A stretch of DNA of 64,000 nt from Caprella mutica (Eukaryota > Arthropoda > Malacostraca > Amphipoda > Caprellidae). The translations under genes were made by a program, and so were the position numbers. Of the stretch, positions 1 through 11,776 are shown in pieces. The notes under the pieces were generated by a model, which saw only the letters and a program-made list of their open reading frames with translations, did no database searches and was not told the origin of the DNA. Each line of letters opens with the position of its first letter. Position 1 is the first letter of the stretch. The stretch lies in contig CANNZV010002604.1 of NCBI GenBank assembly GCA_947561585.1, positions 27,118 to 91,117 of the forward strand, read 5' to 3'.

Positions 1-600
1 TTTGTTTATTGTTACAATAGTGCCGGTGTTTAATTTATTTACCTCTGTCTCTTTTTATCAAGATTAGTTAACTTCACATCTTTCATACGCTTGTCTAGGG
101 ACATTCAAACACTGTGGAAAATATTTATGCAATCATTTTTCATTCCCATTTTTAATAAGTTAGGTAAGTAATTTATCCTGTGAATTTATGAGTTACTTAT
201 TATTACTTATGCAAGATAGCTTATTTTTGTTTTTATTGTGATATTTTCACATGAAGAATTTTTTTTATATATCATATAATAATTCGTTTTAGTGCAAATG
301 ATAAATCAACTACCAATATTTATGCTCAAAATATGTACCGTTGTAAATGTTCGTACTTCAATTAAATATACCACCTCATTATATAATTATTCAGTATCCC
401 CAGCAATTTAGAAAACGAAAAGAAAATTGGCACTGAGATTCCATCTTTCAGCACTGAAAAACACAATGTGTGCCCACCCCTGCTGTAGAGTGTAGATAAT
501 GTAATTAAACTACTTGGTTCCCAAAATATCCACAGTTGAAAACTTGTGAAACGATTGGGACATAAATGTAGATATAAGAAGTGATAAATTCAAACTAAGT
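1..600. other. AT-rich stretch, no gene seen
   Basis: No open frame with recognisable motifs and no clear repeat structure. Base composition is like the other non-coding parts of the window. It is probably old decayed repeat or intergenic DNA. Confidence 0.5.
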
Positions 601-603
601 GAT

Positions 604-805
604 TAAGTACCTAACTCTCAATAGGTAAATACACTGTAGGTAGGTACTTACTTCTCAATAGGTGTACATATCAAGAGGTAGGTAGGTACCTACCTACAGT
701 GTAGCTAAACCTCAAGAGGTAGGTACATACCTACAGTCTAGCTATCTACCTCTCAATAGGTAGTCTTAGGTAGGTACAGTACAGGTATGTACCTAGGTAC
801 CAGGC
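604..805. repeat. TAGGTAGGTACC / CTCAATAGGTA minisatellite
   Basis: A 200-bp block alternates the self-complementary string AGGTAGGTACCTACCT with CTCAATAGGTA or CTCAAGAGGTA phrases and ACAGTGTAGCT or ACAGTCTAGCT spacers. Because the core is palindromic, both strands carry the same motif and the block can fold on itself. It is a simple-repeat expansion and nothing suggests coding. Confidence 0.8.
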
Positions 806-949
806 AAGATATCAAAATACCAACCATTCTACACTTTGCTAAGAAGATAGTTTTATGTATTTTTTTTTAAAGACAATATTTTTCCATTAAAAACAAGAAG
901 GATGAAATCTTTAAATAGGAGAAAATTCCTTCAGGAACTACGAGTGAGG

Positions 950-2576
950 GGTTGAGTTCCCTGAAGGGGTGGACCTGACCCTCTAAAACTTCTCCTTCTC
1001 GGCTGAGAAGATGCTGAAGGCATTTCCTCTCTGGATCGCAAGAGCCATTCGCTGTTGGAACCAGGCAGACTTCCTTTGATCTTTCGTTGACTTCATGATT
1101 AATTAGGTCGTACTACCAGCCGCTCCTGTGTTCTCTATAGCAATTGGCTCAAATATGTATGCATCTTCAAGGGCGGAGTATTTCTGAAGCTTACGGTTCT
1201 CCGCAGCCCCGGCAGCTGATCCGGCCTCAACTGCGGAATCATTGAGGTGTGTCTCTGCAAATGTGTCGACATACTTGCAATCCCAAATCAGACTCTTTCC
1301 ATTCATGTAAGGAATCACAGTAATACCATCTGGGCGTTTACCATCACCTCTGTCAAGCCCAGGAGGCTCAAGCACTGAAGGGAGTCCTGCTCTCTGCAAA
1401 GCCCGTTTTACCACATCATTCATTGCTGCATGTCTTGGGTGACGCCCAGAACTGCACCTACAAGACAGGCCATGCAGTCCTCTGACATCCATTTCACTAC
1501 CACAGCGGCAAGAATGAGGTTCACAAAATCTGGCACCAACTCTGAAAGCAATGGCTACCCTCAGGACCTCTGGATCGAGCTGTGTACCCAATGACGGTAT
1601 GGGAATCGCGTTCAACCACACTCCAGTTTCTTTAAGAGATGCAGATAACAGTCGTGCCCTTGCCACCTGATCAGCTCTAGCCTAAAGACTCTCCATTAAT
1701 GAATGATCCCGTGGTGTATCCCATTCTTTTTGACTGGACTCATGGACTGGTACCGGGAGACCAGCCTGTAAACCCTGCCTCCATGTCTCAACTGCACCCG
1801 TAAGCTCTCCGGTATCAACTATATTAATATTACAAGAATAGTTTCAACCAAATAACTCACAGAATACATTGAAGACACAAAAGCAGGTAAGGCATTATCT
1901 CCAGCTCTCCTACAACCCCGTCCACCAAGGCCAACCGGTAAAGTTGCCTGAACCCAAGAATCATCTGAAATCTCTACATTGGTCACACTGGCAACGGCAG
2001 ATCTAAGTGATTCATCAAAACAGCTAAGTTCGACTACGTGCTTGTAAGCTGGAGAAGCCCGCAGAACATATTGTAGCTTCGGAATGGAGAAAACATTTCT
2101 CAACAAAAAGAAGGCTTGATGGTTATCCACCACCCGCAATCGAGAAACCATGAGATCCAGATCTTCTTCTTCCTTAAAATCTCCTCGGGGATACCCAAGT
2201 CAATTAAAGGCGCACCCAAGAAGGAGCAATTGTCCTTATGAACCACTCTGATATTTGGAAGCACTGCCCGGAACAACAATTCTGTTTCACCAGGGGCACT
2301 ATCATCGAGAACGGTCAGCTCACATTTCGCGCTATTAACTTCAAGTCCGATGGCAATCAACCTAACTATCAAGGTTCTTACGTCCTCCAAAACTCTCCCC
2401 GGTGTATCTCCCAGGGCTGCGTCCTCCAGATACCATACATTGAACTCTGACTGAACCCTGCGAGCCACCTCGTCAATTCCAAGAGCAAACATAGCCGGTC
2501 CAAAGGGGTCACCCTGCTGGATACCTGTCTCCGACCTCAGCTCCTCTTCACCAAAAAACAAAGCCAGTCGCTCCAA
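950..2576 (-). pseudogene. 5'-truncated non-LTR retrotransposon: RT palm/thumb plus restriction-like endonuclease
   Basis: Reading on the minus strand, 2576-2100 carries the RT core with GIQQGDPFGP and the catalytic box as WYLEDA, where the usual YxDD has Glu for the first Asp. A frameshift near 2150 moves to 2151-1819, the thumb and linker (IPKLQYVLRASPAY). After stops, 1666-1103 carries a CCHC-like knuckle (CRCG, 8 residues, HGLSC), then RHAAMND, KRPDG and LIWDCKY. This is the layout of the restriction-like endonuclease of R2/NeSL-type non-LTR elements. A further homologous tail in another frame, with AWFQQRM and RGNA, continues to about 960. The upstream part of the RT is missing at the junction with the MITE starting at 2577. 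The copy is dead: truncated, frameshifted and altered at an active-site residue. The clade within RLE elements is uncertain. Confidence 0.8.
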
Positions 2577-2953
2577 TAGTCCGACAGTTCCATCTTTCTG
2601 TGTTATTTTTATTTTTTGATTAAAATATAAAATATGATTAAATAGGTAAACTCTATTAATAACTAATCTAAATCATAAATTTATTTTTCACTTCTTTCAT
2701 TTAAAAAAAATTATATTACTCTTTTATTTTACTTTATTTCTAATAGTAATTTATGATGCAATCCATCACTTTCATCATTTAATGTAGTTTGTTGTATCCG
2801 CTAGTTTGTTGTACTGCACACTTCCTGATTGTTTAAAGACCTGGCAGGGGGGTTCGGGGGGGCGGCACGCCCCCCTATATACATATATTTTATGTTAAAT
2901 CAGTAATAAATAACAAAAGTGTCGGACTACTGGGGCGTCGAACTAATGAATAG
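2577..2953. mobile_element. MITE with TAGTCCGACA inverted ends, copy 1
   Basis: The inner inverted ends are TAGTCCGACA at 2577 and TGTCGGACTA ending at 2929. An outer GGGGCGTCGAACTAATGAATAG tail follows. Related copies lie at 12650-13016 (same orientation) and 22898-23050 (reverse, truncated). The interior has a GC-rich string, GGCGGCACGCCCCCC, which is unusual in this AT-rich DNA. It has no coding capacity. It abuts the truncated retrotransposon on the left and a hAT-like MITE on the right. Confidence 0.7.
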
Positions 2954-2961
2954 TTACCATT

Positions 2962-3778
2962 CAGGGTTGCCAGATGGTTTCCAACTTTCTTGCCAAATCC
3001 AAGTAGAAAATTAGCCACAAATAGCTACTTATAATTTTAGAAAAATATCAAACGGTACATACAAATTAATGTAGAATGTCTTGATTTGTTGTGGTGAGTT
3101 TATTTCACTCGCGACAATCAGAGGAGTAACAATTGAAAACTCATACTTGAATTCATATTCTTATACCTACCCATGTAGACTTATATTATTTTGATGCCAT
3201 ATGACTGCGAGGTACTGGTAGGTATATATACAATTCCAACACATTTATCACACAACCCTCAAACAACTGATTATGCTAACTTTATTGAAATAAATTTTTT
3301 ATGAAAATATATACATAGAGTAATTCAAATCCTAACTGAACCAACATATTGAAATCCAATAGCTATACGTTTAACATTTCAATCAAGCCTATTTTAGATC
3401 AAAAAATGGCCCTTCAAGAAAATGACTACACGAGCCTCTTTTTTGTTTAAAATAATTAAAATCACTCAGAAAACTACAATACATTGAACATTATATCACA
3501 CGATCATTCAGCTCCCCATATCTTTTAATTCTGACATTGAAATCCATTGTAACATGCTGTTATCAATTTCTTTCTATATTTTCGAAGCTCCTCTACAGGC
3601 TCCGGGAGAAAAATGGGTTTATTACAAAAATTTGGGATAACTATATCTGTACTTTTTCATATAAATCTACTTCCACATCTAGCCAAAATCATGGTGGCTT
3701 ATTTCTGAAAATAATTCTTAGCCACCGTTCATTGAAAATAGCCACTTTGGCTGAAATTAGCCACGTCTGGCAACCTTG
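2962..3778. mobile_element. hAT-like MITE, CAGGGTTGCCAGA ends
   Basis: The left end CAGGGTTGCCAGATGG and the right end, which reads CAAGGTTGCCAGACGTGG on the reverse strand, are inverted repeats. Subterminal TAGCCAC/GTGGCTA words are repeated at both ends. Flanks are TTACCATT (2954-2961) and CTATCATT (3779-3786), an imperfect 8-bp duplication matching at 6 of 8 positions. CAGGG ends plus an 8-bp duplication fit the hAT superfamily. It encodes no transposase, and an open frame at 3537-3809 runs through the terminal repeat and is not a gene. Confidence 0.7.
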
Positions 3779-3939
3779 CTATCATTTGATGCCTCACAAT
3801 TTGTTTTAAACGGTACAGGGATCGAATGTGGTGGGTTTGAATTTACACTTTGTAACCGCTTATAAAAAGTAGTAATGTAAAGTGTATTTCTTTCAGATTC
3901 ACTTGATGTGTAGCAGCTCAAAAATGGAGGTGACTGCTT

Positions 3940-4027
3940 GGGTATCCGGTAAATTCATCGCAGTAAATTCATCGCCGGTAAATTCATCGCATGGTAAATT
4001 CATCGCGTGGTAAATTCATCGCATGGT
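3940..4027 (+). repeat. Left terminal array of GGTAAATTCATCGC
   Basis: Five imperfect tandem copies of a 14-bp phrase separated by CG, ATG or GTG linkers. Inverted copies lie at 12357-12439. Such arrays at transposon ends are plausible transposase-binding sites. Confidence 0.85.
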
Positions 4028-5174
4028 ACATTATAAAATTAAATTGATAAACTCAAATAAACTCTTTGCAAATAATTACGCCGACCTTACTTTATTTTTC
4101 GCTGGATTATGGTAACTGGTTTGTACGAATCTGTGATGTTAGTTTATTTTAAAATCATTGAATTTTTAGTTATAGACTGTCATATAATTTTCACATGTAT
4201 ATCATACAATTACTATAAAATATTTAATATGTGGGTAATTGCATTAGGCTAATTTATTATTTTATTGTTATGCATATTTTTCTTTAATTTACATTTATGT
4301 TAATTCTCAAATTACGTATTTGGGTAGCTACTCATAGTTTGAAGAACAACATAACTGTAAATGCTACACCTCATTGAAAATATGATCAGCAAAGCATAAT
4401 TGCCTCAGTAAATGGGAACCAGGTTTTCTAATTATTTAAGAGGTAATGATTACAATTTATCTTTTTAAAAGTAATTTACATATATTTTTTGTTCAGTTGT
4501 AACGATAGAATATCATTCTTAATATTAACGGTTTGCTTTAGCAACGTACATATCCATATATTATTTCGTGGACCGACAATTGGGCTCCACGACAATTGGA
4601 CCCCTAACGATTGGGCCCCTAAGACAATTAGGCCCAAAGACCAAGATATTATTTTCCCATTTTTTAAAGTCTATTGTATTAACTTAATCAAAGACCATTG
4701 CTCTATCGTAATAACTCGGGATGTGACAATATGCAATTTGAATAAAAATATAGTCTTCAGCATAATTAAATAAAGAATATTCCCAATATGAAAAATACAT
4801 TATTGTTATGAAAAATATAAATTTTTTGATAGAACATATTCATTTTATGAATAAACACTATTATTCTTTCAAACTACTATATTTTTTTGTTATAAGATAA
4901 TTCATGTAAGCCACAAATTTCCTAAGTACGGTACCACTATAGTGAACTCCTGCGTAGTGAATGAGTTAGGATGTAACCAATAGAAAATAAGAATTTAGCT
5001 ATTTTAGATGAAGAAACAATAGAAAATAAGAATGAAGGTATTTAAAGATAGCCGTGGCCCACCAAGACATGCTGAAATTATTAGAACATACATGTCGACT
5101 TGAAAGTTAATGTGAATTTGTTGAAACCTGTTCACTGCAGCCAGTGTTCAATATAGAAGAGTTTTATAAATTAT
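4028..5174. other. Non-coding interior of the hAT-like element
   Basis: AT-rich sequence between the left terminal array and the 5' LTR. Apart from the phrase array at 4570-4645 no gene or motif is recognised. The frame 4489-4773 runs across the phrase array and is not supported as a gene. Confidence 0.6.
4570..4645. repeat. Orphan array of GACAATTGGGCCCC phrases
   Basis: About four imperfect copies of a 16-18-bp phrase (ACGACAATTGGACCCCTA, AACGATTGGGCCCCTA, AGACAATTAGGCCC) lie inside the 3940-12439 element. The layout matches the terminal arrays described elsewhere in this window. No inverted partner was found, so it may be one end of a truncated insertion. Confidence 0.55.
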
Positions 5175-5778
5175 TGTAAATCGCGAATGCAAATTTGTTG
5201 GGCGCATGACTCGCCACGAGATGGCGTTGTTGTTTAACGTAGTCCACTTGTTCTTCGCTCTTATGCTTGGTGTTTGTGTAACTGGTTGTCAGATTGTCAG
5301 TGTTAAATTAGTGCTTGAAGCGAAGAATGTGTGACGCTCTCAGATATAGATTGTTTAGACTGATCTTCTTTGTTATTTGTTTCAGGAAAGGTGTGACTAT
5401 AGAATTTAGTTTGTCGTTTGAAGTATTGTTGAGATGAGTAATTTTATAGATAGATAGTGATTCTACAGTCGAGCAATTAATGCGCTTGTCTTTGAAAAGC
5501 CTGTGCATAGTTTTCTGGTGGGACAGATGAAACTGGTCAACTTGCTGGCTGGCTAGTCTGGATTGAAAACTTCGGGTAAACACAAGGAGTAATGCGAATG
5601 TAGGGTGAATACATTTAAACTGTACTGTGAATGAATTAGGAGTGTGAGAGTGTAGCATTACCACAATATTGAGCCTATGAACCATCTCAAATTTTTTGAG
5701 TCGCTGTACGTGTACATGATGTGTGAATAAATAGACCATCTGGTCACTGAGTTTCACTACCCTCCCCCACCAGAAACA
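5175..5778 (+). repeat. 5' LTR of the BEL element
   Basis: About 604 bp from TGTAAATC to CCAGAAACA. It matches 11777-12267 along most of its length but keeps a segment of about 118 bp (roughly 5425-5544) that the 3' LTR lacks. Frames on the minus strand here are LTR shadows. Confidence 0.85.
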
Positions 5779-6628
5779 GTACCGATGTTTCATAAAATCT
5801 TGAACATCAAGGCACTTGGACAGACCCGAATGCCGAGAAGAGTCAAGTCTAATCTGTTTCATTTCCGGGGGGAGGTAAGACGAGGGGTCTACACTTAACC
5901 TGGAAAGGAGAACAGTATAGTGAGAGTTAGAAAGAGGAAAGTGCTTACGTCACTTTGAAGTTCATAGTGATTTCGTCCTATTGAATTTCATTTTGCTCCT
6001 CAAGGCAACCAAACTCGGAACCCGAAACTTATGCTCGCTGCAAAGATCTACGGGGAATGTGAATACTGTTTCGTCACGTGTATTAGTAGGAAAGTGATGA
6101 CATTAGCTATCATAGCTATCAATGTGGTGTATTTTGACAAAATCTGGGATTTCGGATAACTCTGCACTTCATGAAATTCTCCATTCATATCGCATTTTAG
6201 TGTTATTATAAAAGCAATATTTAGCTAAAATAGTATTTCATAATTAATAGTCTTTGCACTTCATTTAGCTACCTATTTTAAATTGCTAACTTTCAGTTAA
6301 ACCTCCAGCGTTTAGACTCTATTTCATTTCATTACAATATTCATTTAATTTCTCTTTTTCTGCATTTAATTCAAACATGCAATATTTAGACTGAATTTCA
6401 TTTCGCATTAATATTCTGCATTCCATATATTTGCTATTTAAATCAAACTTACAGTAATTAGGCTACCATTCATTTTGTCGCTCTTCATTTCATTTTTCGT
6501 GTTGTATATTTGAAATATTTAGGCTAACAAACAGTGACAGGAGATCAATTGATTGGCGTGTGTGTGGTGTTGTTCATCTGATTGATTCGTGCTCTGTCTT
6601 GCTGTAGACCTGTAGACGGGAGATTGAA
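5779..6628 (+). other. BEL 5' untranslated leader
   Basis: Sequence between the 5' LTR and the first Gag-like frame. A tRNA primer-binding site was not recognised directly after the LTR. The stretch is partly T-rich with repeated TTCATTT words and shows no coding motif. Confidence 0.5.
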
Positions 6629-8120
6629 GTGGAAGAAGAAAAGAGGAGACTGGAGAGTGAAATGAAACACGAGAAGAGGAGACTGGAGGAAGAGAAAAGA
6701 AAACGTGAAGCTGAAGAAATGAGAGAGGAGATGGAATTAGAAATGGAAATCAAATCTCTGGAACGTCAAGCACGGGATTACGCCCTCAGAGTTGAAGCGG
6801 AGGCATGGGCACGATTTGAGGTTATTGATGCGGGAACTGTTCAAGGTAAGGGTACTCTATTGAATGTGGAAGATATCGTGAGAGATCAAACTGGGGCTGT
6901 AGGTGAGATTTTAGATAGGGGGATTAGTAGAAGCTATATTGGTGCTAGTGATAGGTCTAGGATAGAGGAGTGGGATAAGGAGAATTTTGATAGAAAGTAA
7001 CTTAGGAATGGAATAAAAGGTCGTTCTAGGGAGAGTCATTCTGGTAGTGGTGATTTAAAGTTGGGGGTTGGTAATGGGCGTACAGTGGAACCAAACATAG
7101 TATGTAGCGAGAATATCTTACGAGAGCTGGCAGCAAGCAACGTTAGGATTGGGCTACCGAAACAAAATAGAATGCTACGACGATGATGCTACTCAGTATA
7201 CCCTCTTCAAAGGGTCAATGGCCGAAATAAACTGATCCGATACGCTGAGTTACACTGAGAAGCTCCACTATGTGTACCAGCACACCTCGGGAGAACCTAG
7301 GGAATTAGTAAAAGGAGTCCTGTATATGGACCCTAAAAAGAGCTATGAAGAAATCTGGAAATGGTTCGAGGAGAAGTACGGAGCACCTGAGAAAATCGGC
7401 TCAGAATTTGTTGATGGTCTTCTGAATCGGAACCCGGTAGCGAGAGACGATGTCGAGGGTTTGAAGGCCTATGCTGTGTCATTAAGACTTACTAAGAATG
7501 TTCTGGATATGATCCCCCATGGAAGGTGTGAGTTGGATCACCCTAAGACAATCAGTGCTTTGGTATCAAAGCTTCACTTTGGTCTGCAGGAGAAGTGCAG
7601 GGTGCAATCAACCGAGAAGAAGCACGAGATGGAAGAATACTTAGGGTACGAGGATCTTTTATCAAGTTTGTTGAGAAAGCAGCAAGAACGGATTCAGACC
7701 CGCTATATGGAAAGCAAGCTATGCAAAGAGCATCTGTTGAACAATTGGGTAAGGCAAGTCAACCAAGAAAGAGGGTCGTTATTAACGCCGCGTCGTATGG
7801 GGAAGATATTACTGAAGAGAATAGGAAAGAATTTAGGGAACCTCATGTCAATGGGGAAGTAAGATATAGGCAGAGTTGTTTCCACTGTGCAGGTGCTCAT
7901 AGGGTAGACCATTGTCGGATATTTAAGCAGTTAGAGGAAGATGAGCGACAGGAAGTGTTTAGAGATAAGAAACCTATGTTTTATCTGTCTTCAACCAGGT
8001 CACCATGCTGCTGTTTGCTCTGTACCCAAGGTATGTGATCGTTGTAATAGATATCATCACACACTCTTGCACAGAGAAGGTAGGGGAGTATATCAGAGAA
8101 ATTGAGGAACGTCCCCCAAT
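6629..8120 (+). pseudogene. gag: BEL/Pao Gag remnant
   Basis: 6629-7000 encodes a charged E/K/R-rich coiled coil typical of the start of BEL Gag. No ATG at the true start is evident. After stops, 7272-7862 carries the conserved Gag core (YQHTSGEPRELVKG, then YEEIWKWFEEKYG) known in the DUF1759-type family. A frame change near 7700 leads to a zinc knuckle CFHCAGAHRVDHC (C-x2-C-x3-H-x4-C), followed about 50 codons later in another frame by CDRCNRYHHTLLH, the second metal-binding motif usual in these proteins. At least three frame breaks separate the parts. Gag would form particles and bind element RNA; this copy cannot make one protein. Confidence 0.85.
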
Positions 8121-8216
8121 GGTAATGTCGGTGGGAGCAAGTCATTCTACAAGGAAGAACGGGGTAGTAAGGTAAGTCTTTCAGTTGACGCCCCTGAATT
8201 TCAGAGCAAGGGACCA

Positions 8217-9070
8217 ATGAAACCTGGACCAAGAGCGTTGTATAAGCAGGGACATAGCGGAAATAAGGTAATAATCAGTAGAGTTTCCGCTGAGGATGGT
8301 ACTAGTATCGGGAGTATGAATGTGTTACCTGTAGTCGTTAAGGACAAGAATGGGGCAGAGGCAGTAACGTCCGCATTTTTGGATCCTGGTAGCGCGGTAT
8401 CCTTTTGTACTACCGGGTTCTTAGATAGGTTAGGAGTTCGAAAGGAGGATCGGCATATTGTTAATCTCTGTACGGAGACTATGCATGATAAAAGATGGGA
8501 ACAAACTGCTCTCGTCTCTGGGTTGATGGTGAGAGGGAAGGATGAAGTAGAATGGCTTTCCCTTTCTCCAATTTATATTGTAAATAGGATACCTGTATCC
8601 AGTTGTGACGTACTAGCAAAAGGGGAAATAGACAGCTGGGAACATTTGGAGGGTTTGGGGAAGCGAACTATGGGAAGCATAGACTTAATGACAGGTATGA
8701 ATGCACCAGGCGTCCATGAACCACTGGAAATTATCACCGCACCACTTGTAGGGGAGCCCTATGCAATTAGGACTAGAATAGGGACGTGTGTAATGGGACT
8801 GCTTGGAAGCAATCGATTTGGAAGAGCAGTAGTGAATAGAGTAGGAATGAGTGTTGTATATGACTGTGCGGCAAAGGTCCAGGGGGTAGCATTGAACGAT
8901 CTACTACTACAAAGACCTGATTTGGCTACACATCTGTTAGAAGTGTTGCTTAGATTCAGAGAGGGGACTTTTGCCTTTACTGCTGATGTGAATGCCATGT
9001 TCCACCAGGTAAGGACCCCAGAGAGATGTCGTGATTATCTTCGTTTCTTCTGGTGGGACGGGGGTGTTTT
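8217..9070 (+). pseudogene. pol: BEL Pol: protease and start of RT, with internal deletion
   Basis: The open frame 8217-9083 begins with the retropepsin-like domain; the active-site box is AFLDPGSAVSFC, a DPG form known in some BEL lineages. It continues into the conserved linker (TGMNAPGVHEPLEI, then PYAIRTRIGTCVMG). It then jumps within one frame to RT palm sequence (YDCAAKVQGVALNDLLLQ, FTADVNAMFHQVR, LRFFWWDGG). In intact elements about 200 or more residues lie between these parts, so an in-frame deletion near 8800-8860 is likely. A stop follows at about 9081. Confidence 0.85.
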
Positions 9071-9095
9071 AAATGGAGTCTGAAGCGAATATAGA

Positions 9096-9578
9096 ATGGC
9101 CATGCATCTTTTCGGCGCCACATCTTCACCTAGCGTGGCCAATTACGTACTTAGACGTGTAGCTGATGAGGCAGGGGGGTTGTCGAACAGTCGCGCAGCG
9201 AAAGCTCTCAAGGACAATTTCTATGTTGACGATTGTCTTGTTGCCGACTGTGATAGGTTGGCGTTGGCTAAAACGGCTGTTGAGCTTCGGGATCTGTTTA
9301 GCTCGGAGGGATTTGATCTGAGGAAGTTTAGCAGCAATATACACGAGATAGAGGGTCAGTTGGGTAAGGGAAATGAGATCCTGACTTGTCATAAGGTTTT
9401 AGGTGTAACATGGGACAAATGTGAAGATAAGTTAAGTATAATGACCTTTGATTTAGATAGGAGAATTAAAACACGACGAGAGTTATTAGGATTAGTCGCG
9501 AAGGTGTATGACCCTCTGGGTATAGCGGCGCTCCAGGACGCCTTATATTCCAGAGTATTATCCGTAGGGACGGAGTAG
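9096..9578 (+). pseudogene. pol: BEL Pol: RT catalytic region
   Basis: The frame starts in HLFGATSSPSVANY, the usual BEL RT segment. It contains the intact catalytic box NFYVDDCLV, and ends with the connection toward RNase H (VYDPLGIAA). It is separated by a short shift from the preceding frame. The two catalytic aspartates remain, unlike the non-LTR element at 950-2576. Confidence 0.88.
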
Positions 9579-9589
9579 GTGGATGGGAT

Positions 9590-10240
9590 GAAGAATTAGT
9601 TGACGTAGACATCGGGAGAATTGATGAATGGAAGTCAAACTTGAGTATGATCGAAGGAATGTGCGTTCCGCGCTGCATAACGGTTAAGGACAAAGTGAAA
9701 AACATTCAGTTACACATCTTTGGTGACGCGAGTGAATCCGGTCACGCTGCAGTAGCATATTCTAGGGTAGAATTTGAGAACGGAATGATAAGTTGTACAT
9801 TTATCCTAGGAAAAGCTAGAGTTAATCCTACGAAATATGTCAGTGTGCCAAGGCTGGAGCTAGTAGCGTCAACTTTGGTAGCGCGTCTGAGTCAAAAATT
9901 ACGCAAAGATCTAAACACGGAGTTTCATGGGATCTATTTGTGGACGGATAGCATGACTGTGTTGCGTTACTTACGCAACGACAGAATCAGATTCCATTCC
10001 TTTGTGGCTAATAGAGTATCCGAGATTAGAAGAAGGAAAGATATTAGTGAGTGGCGGTACGTAGATTCTAAAGCCAATCCCGCCGACGATGGATCTCGAG
10101 GTGTGTACTCAGATAGGTGGAGGGATGGCCCGCAGTTCTTGAGAAAGAGTGAATGGCCTATGGAGAATGTTACGGTTGACGACGGAGATGATATAGAGTG
10201 TAGTTTGGTGATCCAGAGGTACGAAAGTGCCATGTACTGA
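9590..10240 (+). pseudogene. pol: BEL Pol: RNase H domain
   Basis: The frame shows the RNase H acidic residues in order: HIFGDASESGHAAVAY, PRLELVAS and LWTDSMTVL. These are followed by the NPADDGSRG motif seen after RNase H in BEL Pol. It degrades the RNA strand during reverse transcription in intact copies. A stop near 10238 separates it from the integrase. Confidence 0.88.
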
Positions 10241-10356
10241 GAGCTGGGGCGATCGAAAGCTTTGTTGGGAGAATTGCACAAAAATGTTCTGATTGGATTA
10301 GACTAGTTAGGGCTATAGCTTGGCTTACAAAATTTTGGGATTACATCGCCGGGTCT

Positions 10357-11340
10357 ATGGACAACGAGAATAGAAGTCTTTCGGTATGTGATCGTGAAAG
10401 AGCTGAAAAAACGATATTAAAAGCCGTTCAGAGTGAGTGTTTTGGTGACGAATATGTATGTCTGAGAGGGGGACAACAAGTTAGGAGGGATAGCAGCGTA
10501 TTCAAGTTGGGAATCTTTATGAAAGATGAGTTGATTAGAGTGGGTGGGAGATTAGGCCAGTCGTTCTTGTCGTATGATCAGAAGCACCCTATACTTCTAC
10601 CTTCTAATCACCATGTTACTTCATTAATTATAAGAGATGCTCATGTGAACGTTGGGCACATGGGAATCTCAACAGTGTTAGGATTTTCAAGGGACAAATT
10701 TTGGATAGTGAGGGGCTATTCAGCAATACGGAAACAAATCAGCACCTGTCTAGTGTGTAAAAGAGTCCAAGGGAAACCTATTGAACAGAGAATGGCTGAT
10801 CTTCTGGAGTTCCGAGTAACCGATGGTGAACCTGCTTTCACCTATGTAGGCGTCGACTGTTTCGGTCCTTATCATGATGCATTCGGTCGAGGTAAGAAGA
10901 GAGCTAAAAGGTATGGCGTTTTGTTCACATGCATGACCATGCGGGCAGTGCATCTAGAAGTCGCGCAGGACTTATCAGCTGAGGCTATCATGCGAGCGAT
11001 TAGAAGGTTCATGGCGAGACGAGGCAAGGTTAAACTCTTCTGCTCTGACAATGGTACGAATTTTGTCGGGGCAAAAAGGGAGATTTTGGATACACTGGGC
11101 GCGGAATCTGTACGACACGAGTTGGGTGACCGGGGAGTTAGGTGGGAGTTCAATCCTCCGAGAGCTTCCCACTTTGGTGGGATATGAGAATCAGTAATAA
11201 AGACAGCTAAGCGTGTATTGGAAGCGGTAATGAACGGCAAAGTTTTCTCCGAGGACTGCCTCGCGACAATTTTTTGTGAGGCAGAGGCCGTTATGAATAG
11301 TAGACCCTTGGGTCATAGTCGGAGAGGATCCGAATGAAGA
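10357..11340 (+). pseudogene. pol: BEL Pol: integrase with nonsense codon
   Basis: The frame begins with an integrase zinc-binding region (HPILLPSNHH, AHVNVGHMG, CLVCKRVQG). The DDE core follows with FTYVGVDCFGP (first Asp) and LFCSDNGTNF (second Asp). The conserved GG-hydrophobic-W-E box reads GGI, stop, E: the Trp codon has become TGA at 11185-11187, while the catalytic Glu codon follows intact. The reading then continues in frame to about 11330 (EAEAVMNSRPL). Apart from the stop this is one of the better preserved domains. Confidence 0.88.
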
Positions 11341-11722
11341 CGTGCTGAGTCCTCAGAGGCTTCTCAATTTGGGGACATCAATGGACTACCAAGGTAAGGT
11401 ACCGGACACAATACCAGAAGTTGTGTAAAGGTGGGTCCACATACAGAGTCTTGCTCAGCAATTTTGGAAGCGCTGGTGCCGAGAATATCGGAGCTCTCTT
11501 CAAGGAAGAGGTAGGTGGATCTCTAACAAAACAAACGTAGGAATTGGGGACATAGTGTTGATAATAGATGAGACAGAGCAGAGGTGCCACTGGCCTATCG
11601 AACGAGTAGAAGAGGTAAGAAAGAGTAAAGATGAGCTGGTCACCCTCCGTGCGAAGGGACGAACGTATGAGAGACCAGTAGCGAAGCTGATAATGATGAT
11701 TAAGAATCAGAGTTTGCCGTGA
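11341..11722 (+). pseudogene. pol: BEL Pol C-terminal domain (DUF5641-like)
   Basis: After a frame change the sequence shows LAQQFWKRWCREY, GIGDIVLIIDE and CHWPIERV, the pattern of the domain that follows integrase in BEL/Pao Pol. It ends at a TGA at 11720-11722, about 55 bp before the 3' LTR and just upstream of the polypurine tract. Confidence 0.8.
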
Positions 11723-11776
11723 GATATGAACCGTATTGAACGGATAGAGTAGGTGAACAGAGTTCAAAGGAGGGAC

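Noticed and set aside
3537..3809. 90-codon plus frame
   Set aside because: It runs through the terminal inverted repeat of the hAT-like MITE and beyond its end, with no motif.
5308..5862. 184-codon minus-strand frame
   Set aside because: It lies inside and across the 5' LTR of the BEL element and is repeated in the 3' LTR. No domain was recognised and it runs opposite to the element's genes.
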